Below are positions 37,001 through 50,000 of a stretch of DNA of 64,000 nt, one piece after another. This DNA is from Gymnorhina tibicen (taxonomy: Eukaryota; Chordata; Aves; Passeriformes; Artamidae). The notes below the pieces were generated by a model, which was not told the origin of the DNA, did no database searches, and was given only the letters and a program-made list of their open reading frames with translations. Location of the stretch: contig VXAZ01005489.1 in the NCBI GenBank assembly GCA_013399875.1, positions 62,001 to 126,000 of the forward strand. The letters run 5' to 3'. A program made the translations under genes and the position numbers. Every line of letters begins with the position of its first letter. Positions within the stretch are counted from its first letter, which is position 1.

Positions 37001-40000
37001 CTTGGTTTTCCAAATTGTGCTTGATCCTTTGAGAAAAAGAGAGGCTGTAACTGACTAAACTAAGTATTTTCAAATGATTGACGCCACCCTAGCTTTCTAT
37101 CAGAAAGCTTATTATCTTCAGTGAAAATAAATGGCATTGCCATGCAACAAATATGGGTTTTGCCATTGCTACAGGATCCCTTGTACCTATAGAGTGCTAC
37201 CTATTACAGTTCAAGGTACACTATTTAGATTTAACAGACAGCTAAATTGTATTCTCAGTAACAAAATGCATTAGGCTACACATTAATAAAAACACCTTAC
37301 TATGGACCAGCAAATCTTCCACTAAAATTAAAGGATATTTGTGCTGCAGAGCCATAAAACATGCACTTTGTACAGGATTCTTTCAAACCACAGCCCAGTT
37401 AAGTGCATGGATATCCTTCCATTGGCTTTAGTGACTTTTACATCAGGAACTAAGGCACTGCATACATTACATCCTCTTAATGAAGAATCACAGGGAAAGA
37501 AAAACCAAGTTTATTATAAATGAAGATGTTCTGAAAGTGGTTTTTTACCTATATTAGAAATTAGTGAGTGAAAGGTAGTTTCAGCATAATGTGTAATTCT
37601 TTATCTTACCCCAATCAATTGCTAACCTGATTCTCCATGGTTTTGTCAGTCGCCTGAAGATTTGAAATCTTAAGTGAGGGCACAAGGTCTTGAATTGCCA
37701 ACAAAGACAAATTTGTAGCATGCCATTTTTAACAAAGAAAAAAGTCATTATCAAACCTTTCAGACAATTGAAATAAAAAAATCATTTCCATTTCAATTGG
37801 TATTTTTGTTCTTTGTAAGGCATGCTTTGAAAACAGATAATGCTAAGTTTCCCCACCAAAACTGGGTGCACTGGGACCCGCTGCTCCACATCCAGCTCTG
37901 CGTACGGGAAACAATGATGGAAAATAGCAGCAACATTCAGGACAAGACACATCATTAGTGCCCAGATGCAAAATTAATACAACAGTGTAAAAAGTCAAAG
38001 AAAGGCTTGAAGCCTTAGAAAATTTCAGTTCCAGCTTGCCACACTTAGGGGAAAAGGAAAAAGGAGTGAAAATTTTTTAATAAGACCCCTTTCTGAGATC
38101 TGAGGCAGATGATTAAAGTTTAGGCTTCCACCTATAATCCTTCTGCTACTTATTGCCCACTCAGCTACTAACACATAAACCACTCTGTGTTGTTGCTGTT
38201 ACTTCAGCTGTATGTAGGGCAGTTGGCGGCTAAAGAACAATTTACATAGACCCGAGAAGTACAACATAACTTTGCACAAAAGGCAAAACAAATGCCTTGT
38301 GTTATTGACCCTGACAGTTTTGTTGCCTGTAGAGGGTACCAGTATCAGATGTAGCAAGGAGACATTCAGTAAAGGTCAAGAACTCAGCACTTCATTTTTC
38401 TTAATCTTCCATCACCTGGAAGTCAGTTAAATTATTTGTCTCTGGTCCTAAAATGGTCTGAATTCTGCCTTGGATATAGTTCCTTGAAACTATGCACTGG
38501 AGCCAAGACAGTGTCTTTGAAATTACACCATCATTATTAGCACCATTCCGGGGTCTGAGGTGTTCTTTCCTTCACATCAGCTAGAAAAATTGGTGTATGC
38601 ACCATTTTTTCCCCAAATTCGTATGTCTCTACTCATCTGATGGACTTGGATATCCCCACACGGAGCCTGGAGTTGCCACAGCTACACCTGCGTCATGGGG
38701 CACAAATCCCATAGCACACTATGTTCTGCAGCTCCGCCCCAAACACCCTCTTCCAAGCATCCCAGCAGGGCTGGAAGCACCCCATACCCCCCAAATATGT
38801 GTTTTCCCTCACAGTTATGTTTTTACCACCTCCCAGAACAAATATTGTAGATTTAAGCAAAGCTTCAACTCTGGTGTTCTCTCTGATCACAACCAAGGGA
38901 TATCAGTTTTTTAGGGTACCATCAAGATATTTGGAGGTCTTGAAACGAGCAAAGCCTACCGGTTGTATTAGGCTGTGTAATAGATCTGGAATGGCTTTAT
39001 AAATCAGCATATATAAATGAAGATACTCGAGGAATAAATCTTCCAAAGACATTCTTGTGAATAACTGTGTATTTTAAGTATGATTAGATTTCTGAGGCAG
39101 TAGAAGTTCAATTAATTATGCAACTATCTAAACAAAGATAAAACAAAAAAAAACATACACACACAAACCTCTGTCTTCTCTGCAGAACTTATTTTTTATA
39201 TTTTTATTTGGTCACAATCACGGTTCTTGAGGTGGAGGGCAGATTTATTCAACAAGGACTGACACACTGTTTTCCAAAGTATGTAGTTTTCAAAAATGGA
39301 TAACAACTGTGTTATTTCAAGATTCAAATGAATCAAGCAAGTCAAAGAAAATATTGAAACTTTGCCTAAGACCATATACTTGCAAGTTTCTAAAGAACTT
39401 GTGAAAATTAAACTCATGTACATATACCTTTGTCTTAAAAAAACAAAGGAATTTTTTAGCAGTTGCTTTGTTATTTTCCCTACCAGCACATAACCACGAA
39501 TTCCGGGTGTTGTGTGAAGAGAATTCTCTTTTAGCTTACCAAACAATCTGCCCTTCAGACTGAAAACTTGTTGCGTTTCCCTGATCACTTTGGGAAAGAT
39601 GAGGAGTCCAACGATCTCAAAATCCATACAAGAATAAACCAGTATCTGACCTGTCTGTAAGGCCTTGATTTAGTGGTCACATAACTTATTTATTTTTCAC
39701 ATTTTATCTGAATCTATTTTATCAGTGTCTTAAATCTTCCTTGAACATGTGCAAAACTTTTTTCCTTGTGTAAAAGAATCCTCAGATTTTCCTTTTTTCC
39801 ACGCTGGCAAATCCAGTAAGAATCTGCTAAGTCTGGTAAGCTCCATCTTTCACAATAATTTTTTAACTAATCATTATTAGGTCTATACTGCTCAGAGACA
39901 AATATAGAGAGATTTCTCCTGGTCCACAGGAGGTGTATATTCTGGCCTTGTTTTTCTTGGGCAAATATCACTCAGTAGAAAAAATATTTTCTGGGAATAG

Positions 40001-41051
40001 GTTTACAAACATATATTCATTAAATCATCATGTATCTGATAAAAGTTTGGTGTTTGGTTGTTCTACACATTTGTAATTGGTAAGATGCTCATCCTGCAGA
40101 AATTTAAGCTGTATTTAATCCTGCATTAGCTGTGCCTGTGTTTGTGTGCAGAGCTGGAAGAAGAGGCACACAGTTGACTAAGTTCAATTATTTACTGTGT
40201 GTGGAGAAAACCCTAAAATGTAACTCAAAATATGTAATGCATTTTCAATATTTATGATTAAGCCTTAAATTATGAGCAGCACTGACGGCAAAGGAACTCA
40301 AATGACAAGATTAGACTCCAAACTTCCCTGGTGAGAAGAATCCCATTAACTGGGTTCAATAATGCCAGCAGTGGCTCAGTTCCTTTCCACTGTTCTTGTG
40401 GCTTCAGCCAAGGAAAATGAACTGTAGAGGTGGAACATCTAAGCAAGCCTTTTGCAGGGATCTCTAGTGACTTCCCTGCCTTGTTCTGTAATGCAGGGTT
40501 CATCCAACATATCTTAAAAGATTTGTCCCAAAGTTAGGGAAACCTAGCTTACCCAGTGCACAGAAAGCAGAAAATAAAAGGGAAATTTCCCTTATCAGTT
40601 GTGGTAAGAAATTCTTGAATGTTTTGTCTTTCACTTCAGGTATGCCCAGAAAATAAATATTTCCTTTTCTTCTTTGCACACTGTTTCTTCATTATTGAGT
40701 GTTATCAGTGTTATGTCTTCCAACCAGTCAGCCTTGAGTACTGAGAGAATAAAAGTCCACGATAATACTGAAAATGAAGAGAAAAATAAAAATGCACACT
40801 GACTGTGGTAGAGCAGAGGTCTGGAGGGCTATGTCTGGGCAGGCCTGCTTACAGAATCAGGGCCTTATTTATCACCTTGTATGTTTGTAGCTACAGTTGT
40901 TGTGTGTCAATCTTCAGCCCTCATCTTCCCAGTGGTATCTAGGCACGGTGATTTGAGGGAGAACAAAACAAGACTGTGAGTCAAAACTCATTCATTCTGC
41001 TGCAAAGGGGACGGTGACCATGAAGACTTCAGGTTTTGTCCCTTGAACCTA

Positions 41052-41064
41052 TTTTTTTTTTTTT
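41052..41064 (+). repeat. Poly-T run (13 T)
   Basis: A mononucleotide run with no LINE or SINE body recognised next to it. Confidence 0.85.
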
Positions 41065-41763
41065 GCCTTTGTCTTGTCAGGAAAAGAAAGCAAAAAAAAT
41101 TATTTGTTTAAAACTTCAGTTCTTTAAAATATTTAGTTGACAATTGCAGGGAAACAATATGTTTAAAGGTTATTTTAATTACATATGCTTAGACTTCCCA
41201 TAAACAAAATTTTGTTAACTTTTCAGATTATTCAGTGTTACTTTGACCTATTTTTTTAGATGCCTGAAAGGAAAATAAAGTGTCTGAAAGGTAGTAATTT
41301 TGGAATTAAAGTTTGACCCTTCAATGCATTTATTTTTTAATACATTATGTAAAGTATGCTTAAAGAAGGTGGAAAAAAGTAAACCTAGGTCAGGAATGAA
41401 AAAATGTTATTTTGGGAAAGGCAACAAGCTCTTTTGGTTTAGTTTATTGCTCACCTTTTACTTTTTTCAAGCTGCATTATTGCTTTTTTACATGAATCAT
41501 TGTGCGATATCATTTGCAGTCTGAGCAGCAAAGGCAGCAATTGCTGAGAAAGTTAGTGGGACTTCTTAGTCTCTTCAGATCTTGAAAATGCTCGAACTGT
41601 AGCAATGAAAGCACACACATATTAAAGACAACAAGTTAACGTAAAATGAAATAACTGCTTTACAATCCATTTTCAGAGCCATCTGGCTTTCTACTCAAAG
41701 CTTGTCCCACCAGGCCAAAAATTATCTGGATACTCTTTTGCTAGCCACTTGAGAAATATTTGG

Positions 41764-41787
41764 GATTCAGGAGACGATTCAGGAGAC
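41764..41787 (+). repeat. Exact 12-bp tandem duplication
   Basis: GATTCAGGAGAC is present twice without a mismatch (41764-41775, 41776-41787), so it is probably recent. Confidence 0.85.
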
Positions 41788-43382
41788 AGAAGACATGCAA
41801 AGTTCTTGGAAACTATGTGTCAGCCTCCATGTCCCCAAATGGAAAAAAAAGTCTGCAGAGAAATCTGACCAACACCAAGCAACTGTTCTGAAGAATGTGG
41901 CTTTAGTTTTTCAAAGTGGAGGCAGCCTGGTAATGCTTGCAGCTGTAGTGAAGGAACACACAAAAGCAGAGAGCAGATGGGGTACAGGGAGAAGCTTTCC
42001 CTTTTCACCAATTCTGCATGAAAGATATCCTTTAGTAGTAAGTCCAGATTGAAAAGTTCTTCTCTCTAATTGACCTTAAATAATAACTGCTGAGAGAGAG
42101 ATTTACTAGCTGATAATTACACCCCTTCTTTTATGAGATTTAGGTTTTCGACCACAGAACCTGAGAACAAAATATGAGTCTAACTGCTGCTCTCTAAGCT
42201 CAGATTATTGGGGTACAAATATTTATCCAAAACAGTAGGAGAAAAGAAGTGTATTGTCACCCTGAATTTCACAGAGGGCATAAAAATGAACACCTCTTCC
42301 TGCAATGTGGCTTTTACTGCACCACATCTTTTTACGCTAACGATGCAAAATGCTAAACTAATATTGGTTTCTGTTAAGAGCAAAGCCCTTCTTGTTATAC
42401 TTGCTATTACTTTTATTTTAAACATGACCATTATAGGAGGCATATGTAGTGTTGCCCATGATTTACCATAATATGATTTTTTTAATAAAGATGTTTACAT
42501 TATAACACCAAGTCTTAAAATACAAGGAAATTAAGAAATACTAGAATTAAGATGAGGATTGTATCTCCTTCCCCACTTTGTTACAGGTATTGTGTCATGC
42601 TCTTCAAATACCTTGTCAAAAACTTCTGTTTCTATCAGAGTTCAGCTTCATTCTGTGTAGAGAGTAGACCACTTTCTGGGCTTGAGTTGGGCTTGCCTGT
42701 TGAAGAGGACTTTTGCCCAAGGCACTTTTTTTTAAGAATTTGGTTGGAGAACAGTGAATGTGTTACTGGGTTGCAAGAAGAGGAAAGATAGTTTTGTAAT
42801 TAGACACTATCAATTTCTACACTATCAAATGCTGCCCTTCAGTACCACACTGTCACTGTATAAGCTTCAGTTCATAGCTTCCGTTCACAGATATTTCCAT
42901 ATCACCTCCTTGATCCACAGACTTATCTAGCTAGCCCATGATGTGGAGAGCATCACACCGAGTGTCTGGGAAATCTTGAACTGGTCACCCTGAGTCAACG
43001 TGAAATCTGTGCCTTTCTTTCCCTCAAGGTATTGTCAGAAATCCAGATTTTTTAAAACAGTTTTTAATAGATACAAAGTGGAAATCTGAGTATGTATAGA
43101 CTAACAAAGTCTACACTAATTTATATGAGAAAATCCCCCTGGGTTTGTTATGAGATTATGTTGTTGAACCTGGCTTCTTCCCACTATTTCCACACCCAGG
43201 CATGGCAACAAATCTGCTGAGTCCCATGGCTTTGATATCTTACATAAAGAATTCAGGGTCAATAGGATGGAAGATATGACTGTGTTAACTCAGGCCCATT
43301 TCCCTTGACAAAGCTAAATAACTGAGTTTTTCACTCTTTTCATCTCGTTGATAGTGAAAAAAAAAGCAGAAAAGATGACATT

Positions 43383-43415
43383 CTCTATCTAGAATATCTG
43401 ATATTCTAGATAGAG
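43383..43415. repeat. Perfect inverted repeat, 15-bp arms, 3-nt loop
   Basis: The arm CTCTATCTAGAATAT (43383-43397) is followed by CTG and then its exact reverse complement (43401-43415). Pairing stops at 43382/43416. As DNA it could extrude a small cruciform; as RNA it would fold into a tight hairpin on either strand. No function can be assigned. It lies about 290 bp before the hAT transposase fossil, but no matching terminal repeat was found on the other side of that fossil. Confidence 0.9.
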
Positions 43416-43690
43416 CATAGGCATGGATTTTCATGTATAATTATGAAATATTCTCAGAATGGAATACAATATAGATTATTTGTCCAAATTAATTTCAACA
43501 TAAGATGGACATAAGTTGCAGTGGCAAGTGACACTAGAGGAATAATGGCATTTCACTACTGTAACATTTAATAGAAGTATATCATGTTTTAGGCTGCTCT
43601 AGACAAATATCTTCTTACAAAAATACTTTGATATATCCTTGGAAGTTCATAATCTAAACCAAGGAATACGAATTTGAGTCACAAATATGA
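43416..43690. other. Short AT-rich spacer, nothing recognised
   Basis: Lies between the inverted repeat and the hAT-like coding fossil. It may be 5' transposon sequence decayed beyond recognition, or host DNA. Confidence 0.4.
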
Positions 43691-43975
43691 GCTGCTCTTA
43701 TCTACAATTTAAGGTCAGTAGCAGATGTTGCACATTCCTATAGATGCATGCCCAAAGACAAGGATTTTTTTTATTTTAATGACAGAAATCTGCCAGCTAT
43801 TCTTGCCTTGTCTGCAACAGCTGAGCAATCTTTCAGTGCCATGAGGAGATTGAAAACTTGGCTCATATCTAGCATGGACAAGCTTGCCTTAATCACATTG
43901 CTCTTTTACATGTGCACAAGGACATCAACATTGACAGTGCTATAGTAAAGCAGCCATTTGCTGAAAACAACTGTC
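43691..43975 (+). pseudogene. hAT-family DNA transposase C-terminal fossil
   Basis: The frame containing 43748-43945 encodes LPAILALSATAEQSFSAM and then RRLKTWLISSM. This matches the hAT dimerisation motif (LPVSTATAERSFS followed by RLKTYLRSTM) with R to Q in the ERSFS core. From about 43897 the match continues in the next frame as ALLHVHKDINID, the usual LALLHIHRD motif that follows, then about ten more residues ending in FAENN. One frameshift therefore falls at about 43890-43900. In hAT transposases this region packs the protein into oligomers; the catalytic D/D/E residues lie upstream and are not recognisable here. Neither terminal inverted repeats nor 8-bp target duplications were identified. 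It is a dead remnant, not a domesticated gene, because of the frameshift. The subfamily is not determined. Confidence 0.72.
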
Positions 43976-46460
43976 AACATTGTCAAGTTTTTTGGAACCT
44001 TTTACAATGTGATTTCTGTGACAAAGCTCGTATAATTCTCTTTATCAGCTGCAGTAACAAATTTCCATAAAAGAGATACGTGAAAAAACATACTGGGGCT
44101 GGATTTTCTATTACTAGTTTCCACCTGACATTTTAAAGCAAATGGATTAGGAGACATTATAAGACAAATGAACTGCAACATCCAAAGATTCCAATCCCAT
44201 TTAAACCAGTTTCAAGATTTTACACAAAAAGTTGCAAAAACAAAGTAAAAGATTTTGTCTGTGGTTCAAAAGTCAGTCTTATTCTAAATCCTTCATGCAT
44301 TTTTATTTCTGTACTGATCTTGCCATTGAACCTATAAAGATATGCTTGAAAAAAAGAAACATAATTACCTTATTTGTGTTGCTGACTGATATCTGGGATT
44401 TTAAAAATCCCAAAATGTAGGACTCAGAATAGGCACAGAACAGGTAAATACTACAAAGTGCATAGTAAAATGCTGCAGAGAGTGGGAGAGAAATATTATT
44501 TAGGATTAGATTAATTTAGGCTTGGGACTGGTGCCTAGTCTGTGCCTCTGCCAGCTATTGGGAGTTCTGGCTCTTCCAGCGCCTCTCAAAACCAGTCTCT
44601 TAGTATCTGCCACTTTTAAGTTACTGGACCATTAACACAAGTCTGCAAATGGGTAAATGGGTCTTGGTATTTTTGGCACTATGACACTCTCAGCTTATTG
44701 TATTCTGGTTTCATGCTTTTCTAGGAATTATTACTTAAATAAATCATAAAATTAACAGTATTAAATAAACAGTATTTTGTTAAATACAAAAATACTTACA
44801 TGAAAGCATATGAAGTTATTTCCAGCTAAATTTCATCCCACAGTGGTCTTTCTGATTACTCAAAGTCCTAATTCCTCTATCTTGCCTTACAGAAGTGGGA
44901 TTTTTCTCTCTTTCAGTCAGTCATTCTTCCTAGTGACCCATAAAATACCTTGTAAAGAAGCACTGAGTATGTTTGCTCGAGATCCTGTCTCACATCTGAG
45001 ATAGGTTATGAGTACAGCTCTGTGTTTGTTCCTGCAGTTCTCTTCAGACTGAGCACTAATGCTGTGGAATCTACAAGCCCATGAATTGCCAAACTGTCCC
45101 TCTTGAATGCTAATGAGGGCTCTGAATGATGCTGTCAACATCAAATTTCTCTGTATCATCTTAATCACAATTTCTAAAGAAGTCTTTTATTAGCTGCCAG
45201 TACTCTTAGCTGTTCCAGTTCATTTTTCTACTAGATCCTTGCAATGCCTGGGAGATATCTCAGCACAAATGTTACAATTACTTGTATTTATCTTGAATTA
45301 AAGAGAAAGTGGGGAGAAGAGGACGGATTGTAGACACAGTATGCATCAGACCCAGAGAGTTTCGTAACTCCCAAGAGAACCTAGTGCACATTGTCAAAGT
45401 GAACGGTAACTCACGGTTAATTTGGTTGGTGGCCTGAGGCTGAAAATAATACTCTTGCCCATAGTCCAGGTTATTCAACTGTATAATAAGGATGAAAGCC
45501 TTATTATGGCTTCTGCAAAGACTCAAAATCATCGATATCATTTTGCCATGCAGAGGAAGTGTTAAGTGATAGAGAATTGTATATGTGTTGCTCTGAGCTT
45601 GGGATGTGTTTCTAACTGTTCCTAAAGTTTAGGAACACTAAAATAGTTAATCTTCATGATGACAAAAGGAAGCAGGAAAATAAAGTGACACCCTTGAATG
45701 AACTGTGAGGAAATAAAATACACAACATGTGATAATGCCATGACTCTGTTACCATGTATTCCTGGGCTGAAAAGATATGGCTTGATGGGTAATTTGTCAT
45801 GCTGTGCAATAGAGAACAACAGTAAAGAGACTTCAGACAGAAGAAAATTACACAAATAGAAGGGTGGAAAGGTATAATTGAAGATGGCAAAAAATCTGAA
45901 AGAAAGACATTTAAAATTACTGTACTGACCTACTAAATGCAGTAGGGCGTGAAATCCTGGCCTCACAAGAAGAGATATTAAATGACTGCAGGCTGTGACA
46001 CTACTGCAGGATAATGTCAATCTTATGGAGCTCTTATAAGATTTTTTTAAAAATTCTTAGATTAAATAAATTAAATCCTTGTTTTACACTTGCATGCACA
46101 GCCTGAACAAATAGCAAACTTACAACAAAGAATAAGTTCCCTATGGTCAAGCTGGCAGCTGGCACCCAGATGCATGGAACCAAGACCTCATCTTCTTCTC
46201 ATAAATTGCACAAGGATTCATTCCCCACCACTAGATTTGTGTCTATAGACAATCCTAGAGACATAAGTGAGAAATTGCTGCTACTTCAGATCATTTGTTC
46301 ACTTGTCTCTGAAGAGAGAAATTATACCCAGTGATTTCAGTGCTCCAGAGAAGCCAGCAGAGGCAAGAACCACCAGAAGTGTGTGCTTTTCTGTTCAGCA
46401 AGTCCACTGTTGCTCAAACTCGGTTCTTTAGCAAAAGCTGTCAAGAATCAGAAAATCAGA
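43976..46460. other. AT-rich sequence, nothing recognised
   Basis: It may contain the decayed 3' untranslated end of the hAT element, but no terminal repeat was found. No gene was seen. Confidence 0.5.
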
Positions 46461-47045
46461 AAATTGGAGAATCACAGAATCACAGAAAAAGAGAAGGGAC
46501 CTGTAAGTATCATGCAGTCCAAATTGTGGCCCTACACAGGACTCCACAAGAATTACATCATGGGTCTGACAGCATTGTCCAAGCACTTCTTGAACTCAGG
46601 CTTGGTGCTGTCAGCACTTCTTTGGGGACTCTGTTCCAGCTCTGGGTGAAAAACTTTTCCCTATTACCTAAACCTTCCCAAACTCAGCTTCATGACATTT
46701 ACTTGAATCCTGTCACTGGTCATGACAGTGAAGGTATCTGCACCTGCTCCCCTTCTTTCCCTCAAGAGGAATTTCCCCTCAGTCTTCTCCAGGCTGAACA
46801 GACAAAGTGACCTCAGCCACTCATTACATGGCTTCCCCTCCAGACCCTTCATCATCCTCATGGGCCTCCTTTGGACACTTTCTAATGGCTTTATATCTTC
46901 CTTATATTGAGGCACCCAAAAGTGTACACAGGATTCGAGGTGAGGCCGCACCAATGCAATATAAAATAGGACAAATACCTCCTTTGACCAGCAGGCAGTG
47001 CTGTGTCTGATGCACCCCATTAAGAAGTGTTTGAGTCTCTCCCTC
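46461..47045 (-). mobile_element. CR1 LINE 3' end (ORF2 C-terminus plus 3' UTR)
   Basis: On the minus strand the element runs from the ORF2 C-terminus at about 47045 down to the 3' tail at 46469-46486, where AGAATCACAGAATCACAG is the complement of the CR1 terminal octamer repeat TTCTGTGA. The 3' UTR has the CR1 layout: AACAGAGTCCCCAAAGAAGT, then GCTTGGACAATGCTGTCAG, then AGGTCCCTTC before the tail. The element is 5' truncated, as most CR1 copies are. Several positions differ from the form I know best, which fits an older CR1 subfamily. CR1 elements move by target-primed reverse transcription using the 3' end; this copy has lost the endonuclease and most of the reverse transcriptase and cannot move. 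Confidence 0.88.
46664..47041 (-). pseudogene. CR1 ORF2 C-terminal remnant
   Basis: The frame 47194-46664 (176 codons) is open throughout. From about residue 52 it follows the CR1 ORF2 C-terminus: GCIRHSTACWSKEV, ALVRPHLESCVHFWVPQYK, a VQRR motif, a MKGLEG block, CLFSLEKTEGKFLL and, near the end, SDRIQVNVMKL. A family stretch between the LRERRGAGAD part and the preceding helix looks shortened. The first 50 residues (up to about 47042) have no CR1 match and are flanking sequence that happens to be open. This is the thumb/connection end of the CR1 polyprotein, without catalytic residues. It is a fragment of an element and is unlikely to be expressed as a protein. Confidence 0.82.
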
Positions 47046-50000
47046 AGACATGGCTTCTTGTGGTATAGAGACAAAATCAGATGCCTTCCCAAAAGGCCAC
47101 CTACAAACGGCCTTCCTTTCATCCTTCTTTCTCTTCTGCTTCCCATACCATCCCAGCACATCAGTGAAAGTACTCTAAAGGAAACAGAAGGCAACTTTGC
47201 TTTTCCTTTTGATTTATTACATGTTACTTACTCATCAGAGAGAGATGTGATCTGAGCACATTAAGGTGAAGTAGGCTACCAAAAATTGATATGACATCTA
47301 TTACTGACTGCCCTGCATCTCTATAAATGTGAAATGTTCATCTTACTAGCCAGTTTCTTACCTTCACTGATCCACTTCTGTGCTACACAAAGAATATCAC
47401 TAGCACACCACTTTGCCTCCTCTTCAGGAGACTTTTGAATACTCTTTCACATCTGCATACTCTTTTATTCAAGACAAATCGCAGAATACATCTCTTTCTC
47501 CCCTCAGGCCTGTGTGAAACACCAGAAAATCATCCTGAAATGAGCTTCACAAGATTCCCTCATTGTGGGTACAACATACTGGTACAACAGGGGAAACACT
47601 GCTGAGTTAACAGTTTCCCAGTTTCCTGAAGTACTCACTCTGCATGAAGCCTCAACTACAGAGAGCCAGAGAAAATGCAGAACGAGGCACCATCCCATTG
47701 CAGAGATACAGTAAAACATTTTACTACAATACAAGCATTTTGACCATAAAAATAATCTAAGTTATGAAACTGCAAGTAGTCTGCTGTCAGGTTAAATAAA
47801 CAATGAAGCAATGCAGATACTCCAATAGCAGTTGTTCCATGACCTATGCTATTCAAAAGGCCACTTCCCAGTGCACTTAAATACTAAATGAAGATAATAC
47901 TTCAGGGAAATAAGTTTCTGTGTTTGTTTATCACACATCATTTGGTAATAGTCAAGGGCTTGTGTGATTCTGTGGCAATTAAATTTGCCAGAGAATCCAC
48001 CCACTGCTGCAGACTGCTGCAGGATGCAGATTGTCATTTTCAAAACTGAAATAGGGCTTGGTAGAAAAAAAAATCTTCCAGATATTAGCTGAAAAAAAAA
48101 TCATGCAGAGACACCTGCCCAGGTTTTCAGCAGTATTACACAATATCTCTAACAAGCATGAACTGCCCTTTGATTTTAATTTTTAATCAAACCAGAAAAG
48201 TTTACAGCCATTATTTTAATAGTCAGTGATGCTAAGTATTTCATAGCTGTTTCTTATCTGTATCTGTACTTCCCAGACCATCTTCATATTCTTCACTAAT
48301 TCGATAAATTTCCCCATAGCCACTCCTCAAGCCTTCTGTTTATTGTGTTGACAACTCTTGGTAACAACATTGCAGTCTCCAGCTTGCTTAAAATCAAAAA
48401 TTAAGTCTAGCATAAAATCAATAGGATGTAATATAAGATTAAATGCCATACAATGCTGAATTCATTGTATCATTTTTGGTAAAGACTTCCATTTTTTTAA
48501 CTTGCTTTCAGCAGTGACTGAAATCTCAATCTTTTGCAACAGAAGACTGCAGCAGAATTTAGGTCAAGTGAGCTGCAGCATAAGATGGGGTCGTAAAGAA
48601 AGAATATCATAGACTGCCAGTCATAAGTAACAATTCTGATCCAAGTCCTTATGTAAAATGGTTACATTTCACTCATATATATTTCATCCATTTCAAAGCC
48701 CATGTGCTTTGTTGACATTTCCCAAGCTCTGGTATAAGAACATCTTCATTTTGTTTAAGAAAACATTTTTACTTTGTTGAAGAAAACTCCTTGTTGTCCA
48801 GTGGAACTGTGCATGAGATGTGCAGCTGTGTCATCAACACACATTGTATTTTCTCCCAGTTTGTTGTCGAGGGTCGCAGCCATACTTGAAATAAGAGGAA
48901 CTGAGGACTCTTCATCAAATATGTGTCCTTTCTCCCTCAAAAAAAAAAAAAAATCCTAACTCCCCGGAGTCTTCATGTGTGATCTATACTGTATTTCTAT
49001 GAGGACACCTGCAAGGACATGTTTGCCACTCCCATTTGTAATCTCAAACTGAACTCTTCCAAAATACATCACTCCTTAGGACCACCATGAAGAAGGTGAG
49101 TTAGGCAGATGCATTTGGTGAACCCTGTGTATGCAAGCATTGATATAGGAAAGAGAAAGGAAGAAGCTGTCAAAGCTCTGATTGTTCTGACAAGACAAGG
49201 TTGTGTTACCCTGATAAACCTCCCCATCACTCATGCTCCCAGACACAGGAGTTCCCTTTAAGTTCACTCCAGGGCCTTAATTATTGCAGCTCTGTTTTAA
49301 GTGAAGTAGGTTCTGAATGGACTACTAGGCTTTGCTTTGGGTAGCTGTTTCCTGGATAAACAGACCCTTGCTTTTTTACCAGTCCCGTCTTTGCACTGTT
49401 CCTTGAATGCATTAATGAGCCATGGTGTAGCCTCATCTCAGCCCTGTCCCTGGTCCACCTCCTCCTGGTCCTGACTGTGCTCTCAGGATGATCCCCGGAC
49501 CTGACTGATTACTTCACCCTGTGAAGACTCTTTGGACTACTTACAATCTTCATCTGAACCATATGATATTCCCTTAAAATTTAGTTAGAGCAGCTCATCA
49601 GAAAGCTGGAAGCATTAATAACCAAGCAATATTCACCCAAAGTTATTGAATGACCAAGTAAGATGATCACAGTAAACACCTGTTTCCATTTTATGCATCT
49701 TATCTAATGTATTTCAACTGCAGTGAATAATCACTCCAGCTTCATGCCAACTGATGTGCTATACAGGTTTGAGAGAGTGATATCAATTAACTCTGTTATC
49801 TGTAATGCCCTATCAGCAATTACTACTACTCCACAAGTTATCATTAATGCATTTTATCAGGGTTTCTCTAAAGTAGCACTTATTTAACACTTATTTAGAA
49901 GTTAATCAAAATTCCTAAGACTGCTGTTTATCATAATCTGATTTTGGATAATTGTTCAAATCAGTGCTCTTAAAGGCATCAGTTTTGTTTCAGTCTCGAT

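Larger units (their letters stand above)
16691..43382. other. Long AT-rich stretch, no gene recognised
   Basis: About 27 kb in which no exon, RNA gene or named repeat could be supported. Open frames reach 143 codons (minus strand, 39627-39196) but lack any motif I know, and frames of this length are expected by chance in this amount of AT-rich DNA. Moderately GC-richer islands occur near 17.3, 20.6, 23.6, 25.5, 31.3 and 38.7 kb and were read on both strands without a convincing match. Short repeats in the stretch are listed separately. Confidence 0.5.

Noticed and set aside
39196..39627. 143-codon open frame on the minus strand
   Set aside because: No motif recognised; a frame or two of this length is expected by chance in 64 kb of AT-rich DNA read in six frames.
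42180..42471. Two 87-codon frames on opposite strands covering the same DNA
   Set aside because: Mutually antisense, without motifs; chance openness.
46331..46810. 159-codon open frame on the plus strand
   Set aside because: Most of it is antisense to the CR1 3' end; its peptide has no recognised motif.
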